A stretch of 64,000 nt of DNA from positions 620,001-684,000 of the forward strand of contig NZ_SLWN01000002.1 of assembly GCF_004342025.1 (NCBI RefSeq), read 5' to 3'. Origin of the DNA: Kribbella steppae (GTDB lineage Bacteria > Actinomycetota > Actinomycetes > Propionibacteriales > Kribbellaceae). The position numbers and the translations under genes were made by a program. How positions within the stretch are numbered: position 1 is the first letter of the stretch; every line of letters starts with the position of its first letter. Shown here in pieces: positions 1 through 8,074 of the stretch. The notes under the pieces were generated by a model. It had not been told where the DNA came from, did not search any database, and saw nothing but the letters and a program-made list of their open reading frames with translations.

Positions 1-793
1 ACAGCCAGACCAGGGTGACGGTCAGGCCGAACGCGGCCCGCCAGGCCTCGGCCTGCGGGGCACCGTGCTTGACGCCCTGCTCGATCATGTCGAAGTCGAG
101 GATCAGGTTGAACACCGCCAGACCGGCACCGAGCGCGGCGAACAGCAGGCCCATCGCGCCGAAGCCGCCGATCCCGGAGTTGAAGCCGAACAGGCTGGCG
201 ACGAAGTTGATCAGGATCACGCCGGCGAAGCCCATCGTGGCGATGATGACCATCTTGGTGAACCGCGGCGTCACCTTGATCGCGAAGTACTTGTACGTCG
301 CGAGCGTCAGACCGGCTGTGACCATCGTCGCCAGCACGGCCTGCACGATGATGCCGGAGTCACCGACCCATCGCGCGATGAACTCGCTGCCGATCCCGAG
401 GAACACACCTTCGGCGGCGGCGTACACCATCACCAGCGCGGGGCTGACCTTACGGGAGAAGGACAGCACCATGCCGAGCGCGAACGCCAGCAAGGCACCA
501 GCCAGGAACGCTGGGGTGACCAGGGTTTCCGGAACCATGTACCAGGCGAGCGCGGCGAAGACCACGACGACGGCCAGTGTGGCGGCGGTGCGGACGATGA
601 CATCGTCCATAGTCATGGGGCGGCTTCCGGCCGGCGCGCCTTGGTACTGCTGGGGCGGCGTACCGGGTCCGCCGTACTGGCCGGGCTGGCCGTAGGGACC
701 CGGCTGACCGTACGGAGCTGCCCCCGGATAGGCCTGGCCTTGGCCAGGCGCGAACGCACTCGACCGGTTCAGCACCGGGTTACTGCTCTGCAT
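1..793 (-). CDS. Bax inhibitor-1/YccA family membrane protein (3' end outside window)
   Basis: Multipass membrane protein of the BI-1/YccA family, whose bacterial members are thought to act in membrane-protein quality control or ion leak; the exact role here is unknown. About 264 codons are visible and the C-terminus runs off the left edge. The first 60 residues are a Gly/Pro/Gln/Tyr-rich cytosolic tail with repeated YGQPG-like units, followed by at least six hydrophobic segments. I chose the ATG at 793 because AGGAGG lies six bases upstream. The ATG two codons earlier (799) directly abuts that Shine-Dalgarno sequence and is less likely. The gene stands alone on the minus strand. Confidence 0.85.
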   Translation of the reverse strand, partial: MQSSNPVLNRSSAFAPGQGQAYPGAAPYGQPGPYGQPGQYGGPGTPPQQYQGAPAGSRPMTMDDVIVRTAATLAVVVVFAALAWYMVPETLVTPAFLAGALLAFALGMVLSFSRKVSPALVMVYAAAEGVFLGIGSEFIARWVGDSGIIVQAVLATMVTAGLTLATYKYFAIKVTPRFTKMVIIATMGFAGVILINFVASLFGFNSGIGGFGAMGLLFAALGAGLAVFNLILDFDMIEQGVKHGAPQAEAWRAAFGLTVTLVWL

Positions 794-974
794 TGTCATC
801 CTCCTGGTGACCCACATCCGGGGCCGTAAAGAGATACTACGGTCACACCCTTAACAACGTCTGAGAATCACACCCCTGTTCCCCAACCGCAACCACCCTC
901 TCGGCAAACGGTTGCACAAGCCAATCGCCTGCCGATCGGACGGCCCGGCGCGCCTCCGCAGGCCAGCTCGAGGG

Positions 975-1150
975 TCAGAGGTGGGGATGCAGGGCATCCC
1001 GGGAGGAGAGCGCGGCGCCGACCTGGTCGGCCAGGGCTACCGCGACCTTGCGCTGCTCGAGGTCGGGGCGGCCCTCACGTGCTCGATCAGATCGTCCGTG
1101 GATCCGCCGTTCGCGACCGCCTGCGACGTGGTGATCACGCCATCCAGGTA
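975..1150 (-). pseudogene. Possible remnant of an AbiEi-like winged-helix gene
   Basis: The roughly 480-base stretch between the Bax inhibitor gene and the acetyltransferase has no intact gene. On the minus strand a short segment reads GVITTSQAV then DDLIEHVR, which resembles the N-terminal winged-helix of type IV antitoxin AbiEi-like proteins. It then shifts frame into EQRKVAVALADQVGAAL and ends at a stop at 975. No good start or full domain is present. This is recognition from memory of a weak motif, so an unrelated decayed gene is equally possible. Confidence 0.25.
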
Positions 1151-1276
1151 TCCACGATGCCGCGACGCCCGGGCTTGTTGCCTCCGGCCCCAGATCTCCG
1201 GGAGGCCACGGACGGCGAGGTCGGCGCGTAGAAAACCCGTGGAGGATTGCGGGCGGGCTGCGTAGTTTGGCCAGTC

Positions 1277-2470
1277 ATGGCAGAGCCGTACCGAATCCGC
1301 CCCGCAACCGCCGAAGACGTCGGCTTCCTCGCGGACGTCTCGCTGGCGACGGCCCAGGGGCGCCTTCCGGCCGACTTCGACGAGGTGGAGTGGCGGGCCG
1401 GGTTCTCCGACTGGACGATCGAAACGCTCGCCATGACCTCTGTCATCGAGCTGTCCGACGAACGCGTCGGCCGGCTGCGCATCCGCCGTACCCCCGAATC
1501 CATCGAGCTCTGCGGCATCCAGCTCCTGCCCGAGATGCAGAACCGCGGCATCGGTACGGCGGTCATCCGGGGTCTCCAGGCCGAGGCGGCGACAACCGGC
1601 GTACCGCTCGATCTTGGGGTCGAGAAGGACAATCCGAACGCCCGCCGGCTGTACGACCGCCTTGGGTTCGCGAAGATCGGCGAGTCGGACACCGAGCACA
1701 AACTTCGCTGGCTCGATCAGAAGGGGACTGCTGTGAACGACGACCTATGGGGTGCGGACACCGCGCGGCGCTACGACACACCTGGCGTCGGGATGTTCGC
1801 ACCCGAGGTGTTGGGGCCGACGGTGGACCGGCTGGCTGCGCTTGCTGGTGAGGGCCGGGCGCTCGAGTTCGCGATCGGCACCGGGCGCGTCGGCGTACCG
1901 CTGTCCGAACGCGTATCCGTCACCGGCATCGAGCTGTCCACGGCGATGATCGATCAGCTCCGCACGAAGGTCGACGAGGAGACAATCCCTGTCGTCATCG
2001 GAGACATGGCCACCACGCAGGTTTCCGGTGAGTTCACCCTCGTCTACCTGGTCTTCAACACGATCTCCAACCTGCTGACGCAGGCTGAGCAGGTCGAATG
2101 CTTCCGCAACGCGGCCCGCCACCTCACCCCTGGCGGCCACTTCGTGATCGAACTCTGGGTCCCCGAACTCCGCCGCCTCCCACCCGGCCTCCCGGCCACC
2201 GTCGGCGTCGCCGATCCCGGCTACATCCTCCTGGACACGTACGACGTCCTGAACCAGCACGTCGTCTCCCACCACTTCCACTTCGACGAGGACGGCGGCA
2301 CCGAAGCCCACCTGGCCCGCACCCCCCACCGCTACATCTGGCCCGCCGAACTGGACCTGATGGCCCAACTAGCCGGCTTCACCCTCGAATCCCGCCACGC
2401 CGACTGGTCAGGCGCCCAATTCACCGCCAACTCCCCCTCCCACATCTCGACCTACCGCCTGAACCCCTGA
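1277..2470 (+). CDS. GNAT acetyltransferase fused to class I SAM methyltransferase
   Basis: A 397-residue two-domain protein. Residues 1-150 form a GNAT N-acetyltransferase with the acetyl-CoA loop QNRGIG at 88-93 and the typical NPNARRLYDRLGF ending. Residues about 155-397 form a class I SAM-dependent methyltransferase with motif I (LEFAIGTGRVGV, about 196-207) and an acidic loop IELS. Substrates are unknown. The ATG at 1277 follows a short spacer. Codon 153 is GTG preceded by GAAGGGGA, a plausible internal start for a free-standing methyltransferase (see findings). No partner gene is adjacent, and the next gene is convergent and 7 bp away. Confidence 0.85.
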   Translation: MAEPYRIRPATAEDVGFLADVSLATAQGRLPADFDEVEWRAGFSDWTIETLAMTSVIELSDERVGRLRIRRTPESIELCGIQLLPEMQNRGIGTAVIRGLQAEAATTGVPLDLGVEKDNPNARRLYDRLGFAKIGESDTEHKLRWLDQKGTAVNDDLWGADTARRYDTPGVGMFAPEVLGPTVDRLAALAGEGRALEFAIGTGRVGVPLSERVSVTGIELSTAMIDQLRTKVDEETIPVVIGDMATTQVSGEFTLVYLVFNTISNLLTQAEQVECFRNAARHLTPGGHFVIELWVPELRRLPPGLPATVGVADPGYILLDTYDVLNQHVVSHHFHFDEDGGTEAHLARTPHRYIWPAELDLMAQLAGFTLESRHADWSGAQFTANSPSHISTYRLNP

Positions 2471-2477
2471 CCCGCAG

Positions 2478-3029
2478 TCAGGTCACGAGGGCACGGCGGC
2501 TTGCTTCGCGGACGATGCGATCGGCGGTTTGATCGGGGGTAAGGGTCGCGGTGTCGAACCACCAGCCGACGTCGCCGAGCTCGCGTTTCATCTGGGCGTC
2601 AAGGGCTTCGTAGCCGTCGAAGTCGAACCGTTCACGTGGATCCCTGATGGTGTTGCGGTATTGGCAGACGTCGGCGCCCGGCGTGAGGACAACGAACAAG
2701 ACCCGGCGAGGCGCGAGGAGCTCGAGGAAGAAGTCCAGCTTCTCGCGGGAGGGGATCATCGCGTCGATCAGGGGTGTGAATCCGGCGTCGGAGAAGTTGT
2801 TCGCCAGCGCGCACAGATTGCGGTGCAACAGCTCCACTTGCCGCGCTGCTTCGTCGGCGGGCTCGCCCAGGGCCCACACGAAACCGCTGACAATCATCCG
2901 GTTCAGCTCGTCGCCGTCGAGCCGAGCGGAACGTGCCAGCCGCTGGGCGACCAGCCTGGTCACGGTCGACTTTCCGGCCCCAGGCATCCCCGTCACAAGC
3001 AGACAGTCCGGTCCTCCAACACTGCTCAT
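2478..3029 (-). CDS. P-loop kinase-like ATPase (AAA_33 type)
   Basis: A 183-residue P-loop protein with Walker A GMPGAGKST close to the N-terminus, the layout of small-molecule kinases such as chloramphenicol phosphotransferase-like or shikimate kinase-like AAA_33 proteins. The target is unknown. The reading frame is open further upstream, but residues before the P-loop strand (CLLVTG) look non-homologous. I therefore place the start at the ATG at 3029; the ATG at 3038 is an alternative and neither has a strong ribosome-binding site. It is divergent from the DinB gene, and the two start codons are about 85 bp apart. Confidence 0.7.
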   Translation of the reverse strand: MSSVGGPDCLLVTGMPGAGKSTVTRLVAQRLARSARLDGDELNRMIVSGFVWALGEPADEAARQVELLHRNLCALANNFSDAGFTPLIDAMIPSREKLDFFLELLAPRRVLFVVLTPGADVCQYRNTIRDPRERFDFDGYEALDAQMKRELGDVGWWFDTATLTPDQTADRIVREASRRALVT

Positions 3030-3114
3030 GACCGGCATCGTGTCAGCGTGCCCACAGGTCGGCAATCGTGTTTCCAGACGATCCTCAGTGAGAAGCGTGG
3101 CAGGCTGCTGTCCC

Positions 3115-3705
3115 ATGATCGATGACTCCGCGAAGGCCTATCTGCACAATTACCTGCAACATCTCCGCGAGGCGATGCTCGCGAAGGTCGATGGGCTCTC
3201 CGAGTACGACGCCCGCCGCCCGCTGACCACTACTGGGACCAACCTCCTGGGCTTGATCAAGCACCTGGCGACCTGGGAAGCCAGGTACTTCGGCGAGGTC
3301 TTCGACCGACCCTTTCCCGAACCCTTGCCCCGCTGGGATGTCGAAGCCGAGCGCCTCGCCGACATGTGGGCGACCGAGCACGAGTCCCGCACGGACATCG
3401 TCGACCGATACCGGCGAGTGTGGGCCCACAGCGACGCGACGATCAAAGCCCTCGCCATCGATGCCCCTGGCCACGTGGCGTGGTGGCCTCGCCCCGACGT
3501 GAAGCTGTTCGGCGTCCTGGTCCACATGCTCGCCGAGACCAGTCGGCACGCCGGCCACGCCGACATCCTTCGCGAAGAGCTCGACGGAGCAGTCGGAACA
3601 GACGCCGAAAGCATGGCCCTGCAAGAACACGACCCGACCTTCTGGGCGGAGCGCCGCGCGACCATCGAGCACGCCGCCAGAGCAGCCGACCCAGCCAACG
3701 CTTGA
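3115..3705 (+). CDS. DinB family protein (DUF664-like)
   Basis: A 196-residue protein of the DinB/DUF664 four-helix-bundle superfamily, which often binds a metal and includes thiol-dependent S-transferases. Visible hallmarks are the N-terminal LGLIKHLATWEARYFGEVF helix, with a His as a likely metal ligand, and the central LVHMLAETSRHAGHADILRE segment carrying further His residues. The start is ATG 3115, and the long upstream open frame is antisense to the neighbouring kinase-like gene. Its physiological substrate cannot be told from sequence. It precedes the cytochrome b gene by about 105 bp, a gap in which I see no clear signal. Confidence 0.8.
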   Translation: MIDDSAKAYLHNYLQHLREAMLAKVDGLSEYDARRPLTTTGTNLLGLIKHLATWEARYFGEVFDRPFPEPLPRWDVEAERLADMWATEHESRTDIVDRYRRVWAHSDATIKALAIDAPGHVAWWPRPDVKLFGVLVHMLAETSRHAGHADILREELDGAVGTDAESMALQEHDPTFWAERRATIEHAARAADPANA

Positions 3706-3812
3706 CGGTTACGTGAGGTGCGACACGCGATGTCACAGTCGCGAGGGCTGCGGGGTCGTATGGATGACCGCGGATTGCGGCCGCATGGAGGATGACTGAG
3801 GAGGGTGGAGCC

Positions 3813-5246
3813 ATGCACCGCCCATGGAGCAACCTGCGAGCACGGGTATTCCCCGACCATTGGTCGCTGCTGTTCGGCCAGATCGCCTTCTACAGCTTCG
3901 TTGTGATCGTGCTCAGCGGCGTGGTCCTGACGGTGTACTACGAACCGTCGGTCGATCCCGTCGTGTACGACGGACCGTACGCACCGCTGCACGGCGTGGA
4001 GATGTCGCGGGCACTGGATTCGACCATGGCGATCACCTTCGAGGTCCGCGGTGGGCTGCTGATACGCCAGGTCCATCACTGGGCCACGCTGATCATGGTG
4101 GCGGCGATCACGCTGCACTTGTTGCGGCTGTTCTTCACCGCCGGGTTCCGTCGGCCACGGCGCCTGAACTGGCTCGTTGTCTTCGGGCTGCTCATCGTCA
4201 TGCTGGCCGCAAGTCTCACCGGCACCTCACTCCCTGACGATATGGCGTCCGGCACGAGCCTCGCCGTACTCGACGGTGTCCTGCAGGCGACTCCGCTCGT
4301 AGGCACTGCCCTTTCGGCCCTGCTGTTCGGGGGAGAGTTCCCGGGCGATGTGCTCTCGTGGTTCTACCCGTTGCACATCGTCGTCCTGCCTGCCGTACTT
4401 GTCGGCCTCTTCATTGTCGGCGCGGTCCTTGCGCTCCGGCACAAGCCCGCGCAGCTCGCAGGACCCGGGCGAACCGAAGACAACGTGGTGGGACGTCCGG
4501 CGACTGTCGCCGCGGTCAAGGGTGTTGGCCTGCTCGGCATCGTCGCGGGGGTTGCGATCCTCATGGGCGCGACGGCGACCATCAACCCGGTGTGGCTGTA
4601 CGGCCCCGCGGATCCGGCGAACGCCTCGGCCGGTGTCGGCCCGGCGTGGTATCTCGCCTTCCTGGACGGCTCACTTCGGCTGGCGCCAGGCTGGGAATTC
4701 GTCTGGTGGGGCAAGACTTTCAGCTTGGCGGTACTGCTGCCGGTCACGGTCTGCACGCTGTTCCTCGCGCTCGTGGCCGTCCACCCGTTCATCGAAGAGC
4801 GGCTGACCGGCGACCGGAGGCATCACCATCTCCTCGAGCATCCACGCAACAACCCGACCCGAACCGGCATCGGCCTCGCCGGTGTCACCTTCTACGGCAT
4901 CCTGTGGGCCGCAGCCGGCGCCGACACCATCGCCGTGCTGTTCCACCTGTCGGTCAACTCACTCCTGCACGTCTTCCAGGTCCTCGTGATCCTGGGCCCG
5001 CCCGCAGCACTGGTGATCACCCGTCGCATCTGCTTTGGGCTGCAGGAACGGGATGCGCGGATCGCGATGCTCGGCGTCGAGACCGGCCGGGTAGTCCGGC
5101 GGGCGGACGGCGGGTACGTCGAGCAGCACCGTCCAGTCGACGTATATCGGCGCTGGCGGCTCGTGGGTTCAGCCGCGGAGACCCGCGCGTCGACCACGCA
5201 GACCATCCCCGCGACGAGGGACATCGAGCACGAAGGTGCTGAATGA
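3813..5246 (+). CDS. Orphan cytochrome b (QcrB-like), catalytically atypical
   Basis: A 477-residue membrane protein homologous to actinobacterial QcrB, the cytochrome b of the menaquinol:cytochrome c reductase. Helix B keeps the heme ligands H88 and H102, and the region LPDDMASGTSL is recognisable. Helix D keeps H188, but the expected second ligand 15 residues on is G203. The quinol-site PEWY/PDWY motif reads PAWY (277-280). No qcrA or qcrC is adjacent. ATG 3813 is chosen because AGGAGG lies eight bases upstream; ATG 3792 is less likely. It may be a paralog with altered redox function, or a non-catalytic membrane protein. Confidence 0.8.
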   Translation: MHRPWSNLRARVFPDHWSLLFGQIAFYSFVVIVLSGVVLTVYYEPSVDPVVYDGPYAPLHGVEMSRALDSTMAITFEVRGGLLIRQVHHWATLIMVAAITLHLLRLFFTAGFRRPRRLNWLVVFGLLIVMLAASLTGTSLPDDMASGTSLAVLDGVLQATPLVGTALSALLFGGEFPGDVLSWFYPLHIVVLPAVLVGLFIVGAVLALRHKPAQLAGPGRTEDNVVGRPATVAAVKGVGLLGIVAGVAILMGATATINPVWLYGPADPANASAGVGPAWYLAFLDGSLRLAPGWEFVWWGKTFSLAVLLPVTVCTLFLALVAVHPFIEERLTGDRRHHHLLEHPRNNPTRTGIGLAGVTFYGILWAAAGADTIAVLFHLSVNSLLHVFQVLVILGPPAALVITRRICFGLQERDARIAMLGVETGRVVRRADGGYVEQHRPVDVYRRWRLVGSAAETRASTTQTIPATRDIEHEGAE

Positions 5247-5288
5247 CACCTATCAGGAGCCTGCTCAGGGTGCAGTTCTTGTAGTTAG

Positions 5289-5328
5289 TGCCAGGACGGG
5301 ATTCGAACCCGTACGCCTTTCGGCCGCG
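5289..5328 (-). repeat. Copy of a tRNA-Leu 3' end (candidate att-site remnant)
   Basis: Forty bases match the variable arm, T arm and 3' acceptor strand of the tRNA-Leu at 7381-7461, in the same orientation. A 31-base core differs from the tRNA at one position, and the acceptor part has further changes. No matching 5' acceptor strand or anticodon arm is present, so it is only a tRNA fragment. Such fragments are left when an element integrates into a tRNA 3' end. It sits in the 228-bp gap between the cytochrome b gene and a kinase-like gene. Confidence 0.7.
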
Positions 5329-5474
5329 TCCGAACCACCCCGTACCAGAGTGAACTGCGACCGCCGATTCAACCGTGGGCCGCTGGTATCGAGTTGCTAG
5401 GGTGGCCCGCCAGAAGGCACGCAGACGTCGGGGTCGAGGCGCCGCGGCAGCGACGAATGGAGGATCGGGACGCG

Positions 5475-6020
5475 ATGTTCCTGCTTCAGATGTCGGGCGT
5501 TCCAGGTTCTGGGAAGTCGACCGTGGCCGCCCACGTCGTCGAGACGTGTCGTGCGGTTGCCGTTGACTACGACGTCATCAAGTCCGCTGTTCTCGACGCG
5601 GGCTTCGACCTCGCCACGAGTACCAAAGCGGCGTACGAGGTGATGTACGCCCAGGCGCGTCATGTGCTAGCTCAAGGGCATCCCGTAGTCATGGACAGCC
5701 CGTGTTTCTGGCCGAGGATCCTGGCCGAGGGCATGGAAATCGCCAGGCAGCACGATGCGAGCTACAGATATATCGAGTGCCAGGTTCGTGATCTGAAGGT
5801 CCTCGACGAGAGGCTTGCTCGGCGGCCGAGGCTGAGGACCCACCGTCGCGGCGTGAACTGTCCGCCAGTCGACCTCGGTGACGAGCTGGTGGACGGCGAG
5901 GCGCTGTTCCGCGATTCGATGGACCGCGTTCAACGTCCCTCGGGCAACTACCTCCAGTTGGACATGCACCGACCGCTGTCCGAAGTGCTGCCCGAGGTCG
6001 ACGTCTATCTGAAGCCATAG
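5475..6020 (+). CDS. AAA family P-loop kinase-like protein
   Basis: A 181-residue P-loop protein with Walker A SGVPGSGKST at residues 7-16 and a DYDVIKSAV segment typical of small AAA_33/COG0645-type predicted kinases. An R-rich lid (RLARRPRLRTHRR) lies near residue 120. The substrate is unknown. I use ATG 5475; an in-frame ATG at 5457 would add six residues but has a poor ribosome-binding site. It is the first of three genes lying between the tRNA-Leu fragment and the intact tRNA-Leu gene, so it may be cargo of a small island. Confidence 0.75.
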   Translation: MFLLQMSGVPGSGKSTVAAHVVETCRAVAVDYDVIKSAVLDAGFDLATSTKAAYEVMYAQARHVLAQGHPVVMDSPCFWPRILAEGMEIARQHDASYRYIECQVRDLKVLDERLARRPRLRTHRRGVNCPPVDLGDELVDGEALFRDSMDRVQRPSGNYLQLDMHRPLSEVLPEVDVYLKP

Positions 6021-6168
6021 GCTGAAATGCGTCGACACCCATCCGCCAGGTGATCTGCGACAGCCGAAGGCACGGATCGCGGCAGGTCTGCGCTTCTGCC
6101 ACCGGCGTACTCAGGACAGCGTCAGCGAGCGCTTCCAGGGGCGACGGCCGTGAGCGTATCTTGAGAGC

Positions 6169-6714
6169 GTGGCATCGAGATCCTTGCCGCAACGCGCAGT
6201 CCGCGCGGTCGGCGAAAGCCCGCTCTCCGAGCGGCTTGCCCGCGCTCAGGAGCTGGCTTACGGGCCGCTGATCGAACGGGTACGACGCAGCCCGCTGCAC
6301 ACCGACGTGCTCGGACATTCGTTGCATCCGTCGCTGACCGACGTGACCACCGGGTGCTGGCTCGGCACGTCCATTCTCGACCTCGCCGGTGGGTCCGAGT
6401 CGCGTCGCGGGGCGGCGCTCCTCGCCGGGTTCGGACTGCTGGCGTCCATGCCGACGGCTCTCGCAGGCGCCGCCGACTGGGCGGAACTGTCAGGCGCCGA
6501 ACGCAGGATCGGTGCGGTCCACGGGCTCGGCGCGGACGCTGCGATGTTCCTCTTTGCCGGCTCGCTCGTCGCGCGTCTGCGCGGCAGGCACCAGCTCGGC
6601 ACAAAGCTTGCTGTAGCCGGGAACCTGGTGATCGCGGGTGCGGGCTTCCTCGGCGGCCATCTGGCTCTGCACCGCGGAACTGCTCGCCGAACTTCCATGA
6701 CTGAGCCCAACTAG
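6169..6714 (+). CDS. DUF2231-type membrane protein, possibly C-terminally truncated
   Basis: A 181-residue predicted membrane protein. The segment VLGHSLHPSLTDVTTGCW followed by LDLAGG and an alanine-rich hydrophobic stretch matches the DUF2231 family, which often has heme-binding His residues. Family members of this subgroup commonly continue into a C-terminal Rieske iron-sulfur domain after the GGHLA segment. Here the protein stops 15 residues later, so it is either a stand-alone DUF2231 or a truncated one. The start is GTG 6169. It lies in the 2.1-kb segment bounded by tRNA-Leu sequences. Confidence 0.7.
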   Translation: MASRSLPQRAVRAVGESPLSERLARAQELAYGPLIERVRRSPLHTDVLGHSLHPSLTDVTTGCWLGTSILDLAGGSESRRGAALLAGFGLLASMPTALAGAADWAELSGAERRIGAVHGLGADAAMFLFAGSLVARLRGRHQLGTKLAVAGNLVIAGAGFLGGHLALHRGTARRTSMTEPN

Positions 6715-6786
6715 AGCTCTCAACCCAACGCCTTGCCCAGTCGATGTGGAAGCCCGCAGCAGCCTGGGGGCTCAGATCAGTCGCTA

Positions 6787-7152
6787 TTAGGGCGTACACC
6801 AGAGCGCATTCGCGATCTTCCAACCGTCGCGAGTGCGGACCAGGTGAAGGTACTCGTGGTACGGCTCAGAGCGGACAAGCACTGAAGCGATGTCGTGCTT
6901 GACGTCGAGCACGTCGACCTCGATCTTGCGGTCAGCGAGACCACTGGCGACCTGTACACCCTCGCCCTCGCCCGTCCAGGTGATCATCTGCTCGGCCGTC
7001 ACGAACGAGAGCGTGGATGCCTGATCCTGCCCAGGCGACCGCTTGACGAGATCGCGGTGGAGCGCTCGCTCCATGCGCGACACGTCACCGTCGAACCACC
7101 CGGTGAAGTAGTCGTGAACCGTCGCGACGATGAGTGCTGTGTCGTTGTCCAT
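6787..7152 (-). CDS. NTF2/SnoaL-like protein (putative lumazine-binding-like)
   Basis: A 121-residue protein with the alpha+beta pattern of the nuclear transport factor 2 superfamily, closest in style to the putative lumazine-binding (Lumazine_bd_2) group. It has an N-terminal helix (VHDYFTGWFDGDVSRMERAL), then alternating strands ending in YHEYLHLVRTRDGWKIANALW. Such proteins bind or isomerise small ligands, and none is identifiable here. The start ATG 7152 has AAGGGGAA six bases upstream. It is transcribed toward the DUF2231 gene and is the last gene before the intact tRNA-Leu. Confidence 0.75.
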   Translation of the reverse strand: MDNDTALIVATVHDYFTGWFDGDVSRMERALHRDLVKRSPGQDQASTLSFVTAEQMITWTGEGEGVQVASGLADRKIEVDVLDVKHDIASVLVRSEPYHEYLHLVRTRDGWKIANALWCTP

Positions 7153-7297
7153 GACGGTTCCCCTTCAGGGTCACAGCGGCCAAGGTGGCTGCCTCAACCC
7201 TATTCGTTGCTGCGCAATGAACGCATGTCACGGAGCACGCTCGTCGGCCTCATGATGCTCGCCGTACCGCCGCGACGTTGCTCCTGGAGCAGGGCGT

Positions 7298-7347
7298 TGA
7301 CATAAGGAGCAACTATCGCGCTGATCGGTAAGTCGCGGCTTATGTCA
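7298..7347. repeat. 9-bp inverted repeat TGACATAAG...CTTATGTCA
   Basis: TGACATAAG (7298-7306) and CTTATGTCA (7339-7347) are perfect inverted copies separated by 32 bp. A smaller inverted repeat of GTTGCTCC/GGAGCAAC overlaps this stretch on its left. No gene is convincing here. The site lies 34 bp from the 3' end of tRNA-Leu, so a recombinase-binding role is possible but unproven. Confidence 0.4.
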
Positions 7348-7380
7348 CAGTTCGTGATACCCGCAGGTCGAAGCAGGATG

Positions 7381-7461
7381 TGCCCGGGACGGGATTCGAA
7401 CCCGTATGCCTTTCGGCCGCGAGGTTTAAGCTCGCTGCGTCTGCCGTTCCGCCACCCGGGC
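7381..7461 (-). tRNA. tRNA-Leu(TAA)
   Basis: A complete 81-nt leucine tRNA with a long variable arm. The acceptor stem GCCCGGG/CCCGGGC, anticodon stem GCGAG/CTCGC with loop CTTAAAC (anticodon TAA), variable arm GGCCGAAAGGC and T arm with TTCGAAT are all present. The discriminator is A and the CCA tail is not encoded. The 3' end points toward the three-gene segment that is closed on the far side by a partial copy of a tRNA-Leu 3' end at 5289-5328. Confidence 0.95.
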
Positions 7462-7525
7462 CCGCACGGCAAGGTCTGACCTTACAAGGAAAACATCCGG
7501 GCGGCTGGCGAGGCGGTGGCGGCGG

Positions 7526-8074
7526 CTACTTGTAGACCTTGCGGGGGTAGATGGCGTGGGCGCCGGCGACTCGGTCGAGGAAGAGTTTGCCGTTGCAGTG
7601 GTCGATCTCGTGCTGGAGGGCGCGGGCCTCGAAGGCGTCGGTGGTGATGATGACCTGGTCCGTCGTACCGGGGAGGATGCCGGTGACCGTCAGGCGGGTG
7701 GCGCGTTTGACATCGCCGGTGAAGTCCGGGACTGACATGCAACCTTCACGACCCTTCTCCTGTCGCGAAGCCTCGACCACGACCGCGTTGCAGAGCACGA
7801 AGATCCCGTGGCAGGTCCGCGTCTTCGGGTGCTCGGTCACGTCGAGCGAGAACATCTGGGCCGCCACCCCCACCTGCGGGGCCGCCAGTCCGACACAACC
7901 AGGTGACACCCGCATGGTGGCGACCAGGTCGGCGGCGAGCTGAATCATCGACGGGTCGAGCGGATCCACGGTCGCGCCTTCGGTGGCCAGGACCGGATGC
8001 GGCGCCCGTAGTACCTCGAGAAACGAGCCCTCGACGCCCAGCGCAGAAGGGGACCAACCGGTAATCACGGTCAC
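7526..8074 (-). CDS. def: Peptide deformylase
   Basis: A 182-residue metallohydrolase that removes the N-terminal formyl group from nascent proteins. All three family motifs are present: GCVGLAAPQ (59-67), EGCMSVP (110-116, metal ligand C112; Met replaces the usual Leu) and HEIDH (155-159, two metal-binding His and the catalytic Glu). The GTG start at 8074 overlaps the stop of the upstream ACT-domain gene by four bases, so the pair is very likely translationally coupled. Confidence 0.93.
   Translation of the reverse strand: MTVITGWSPSALGVEGSFLEVLRAPHPVLATEGATVDPLDPSMIQLAADLVATMRVSPGCVGLAAPQVGVAAQMFSLDVTEHPKTRTCHGIFVLCNAVVVEASRQEKGREGCMSVPDFTGDVKRATRLTVTGILPGTTDQVIITTDAFEARALQHEIDHCNGKLFLDRVAGAHAIYPRKVYK

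Noticed and set aside
7200..7472. A 90-codon minus-strand ORF reading through the tRNA-Leu
   Set aside because: Its first half is the tRNA gene read as protein. The remaining 40 codons show no recognisable domain.
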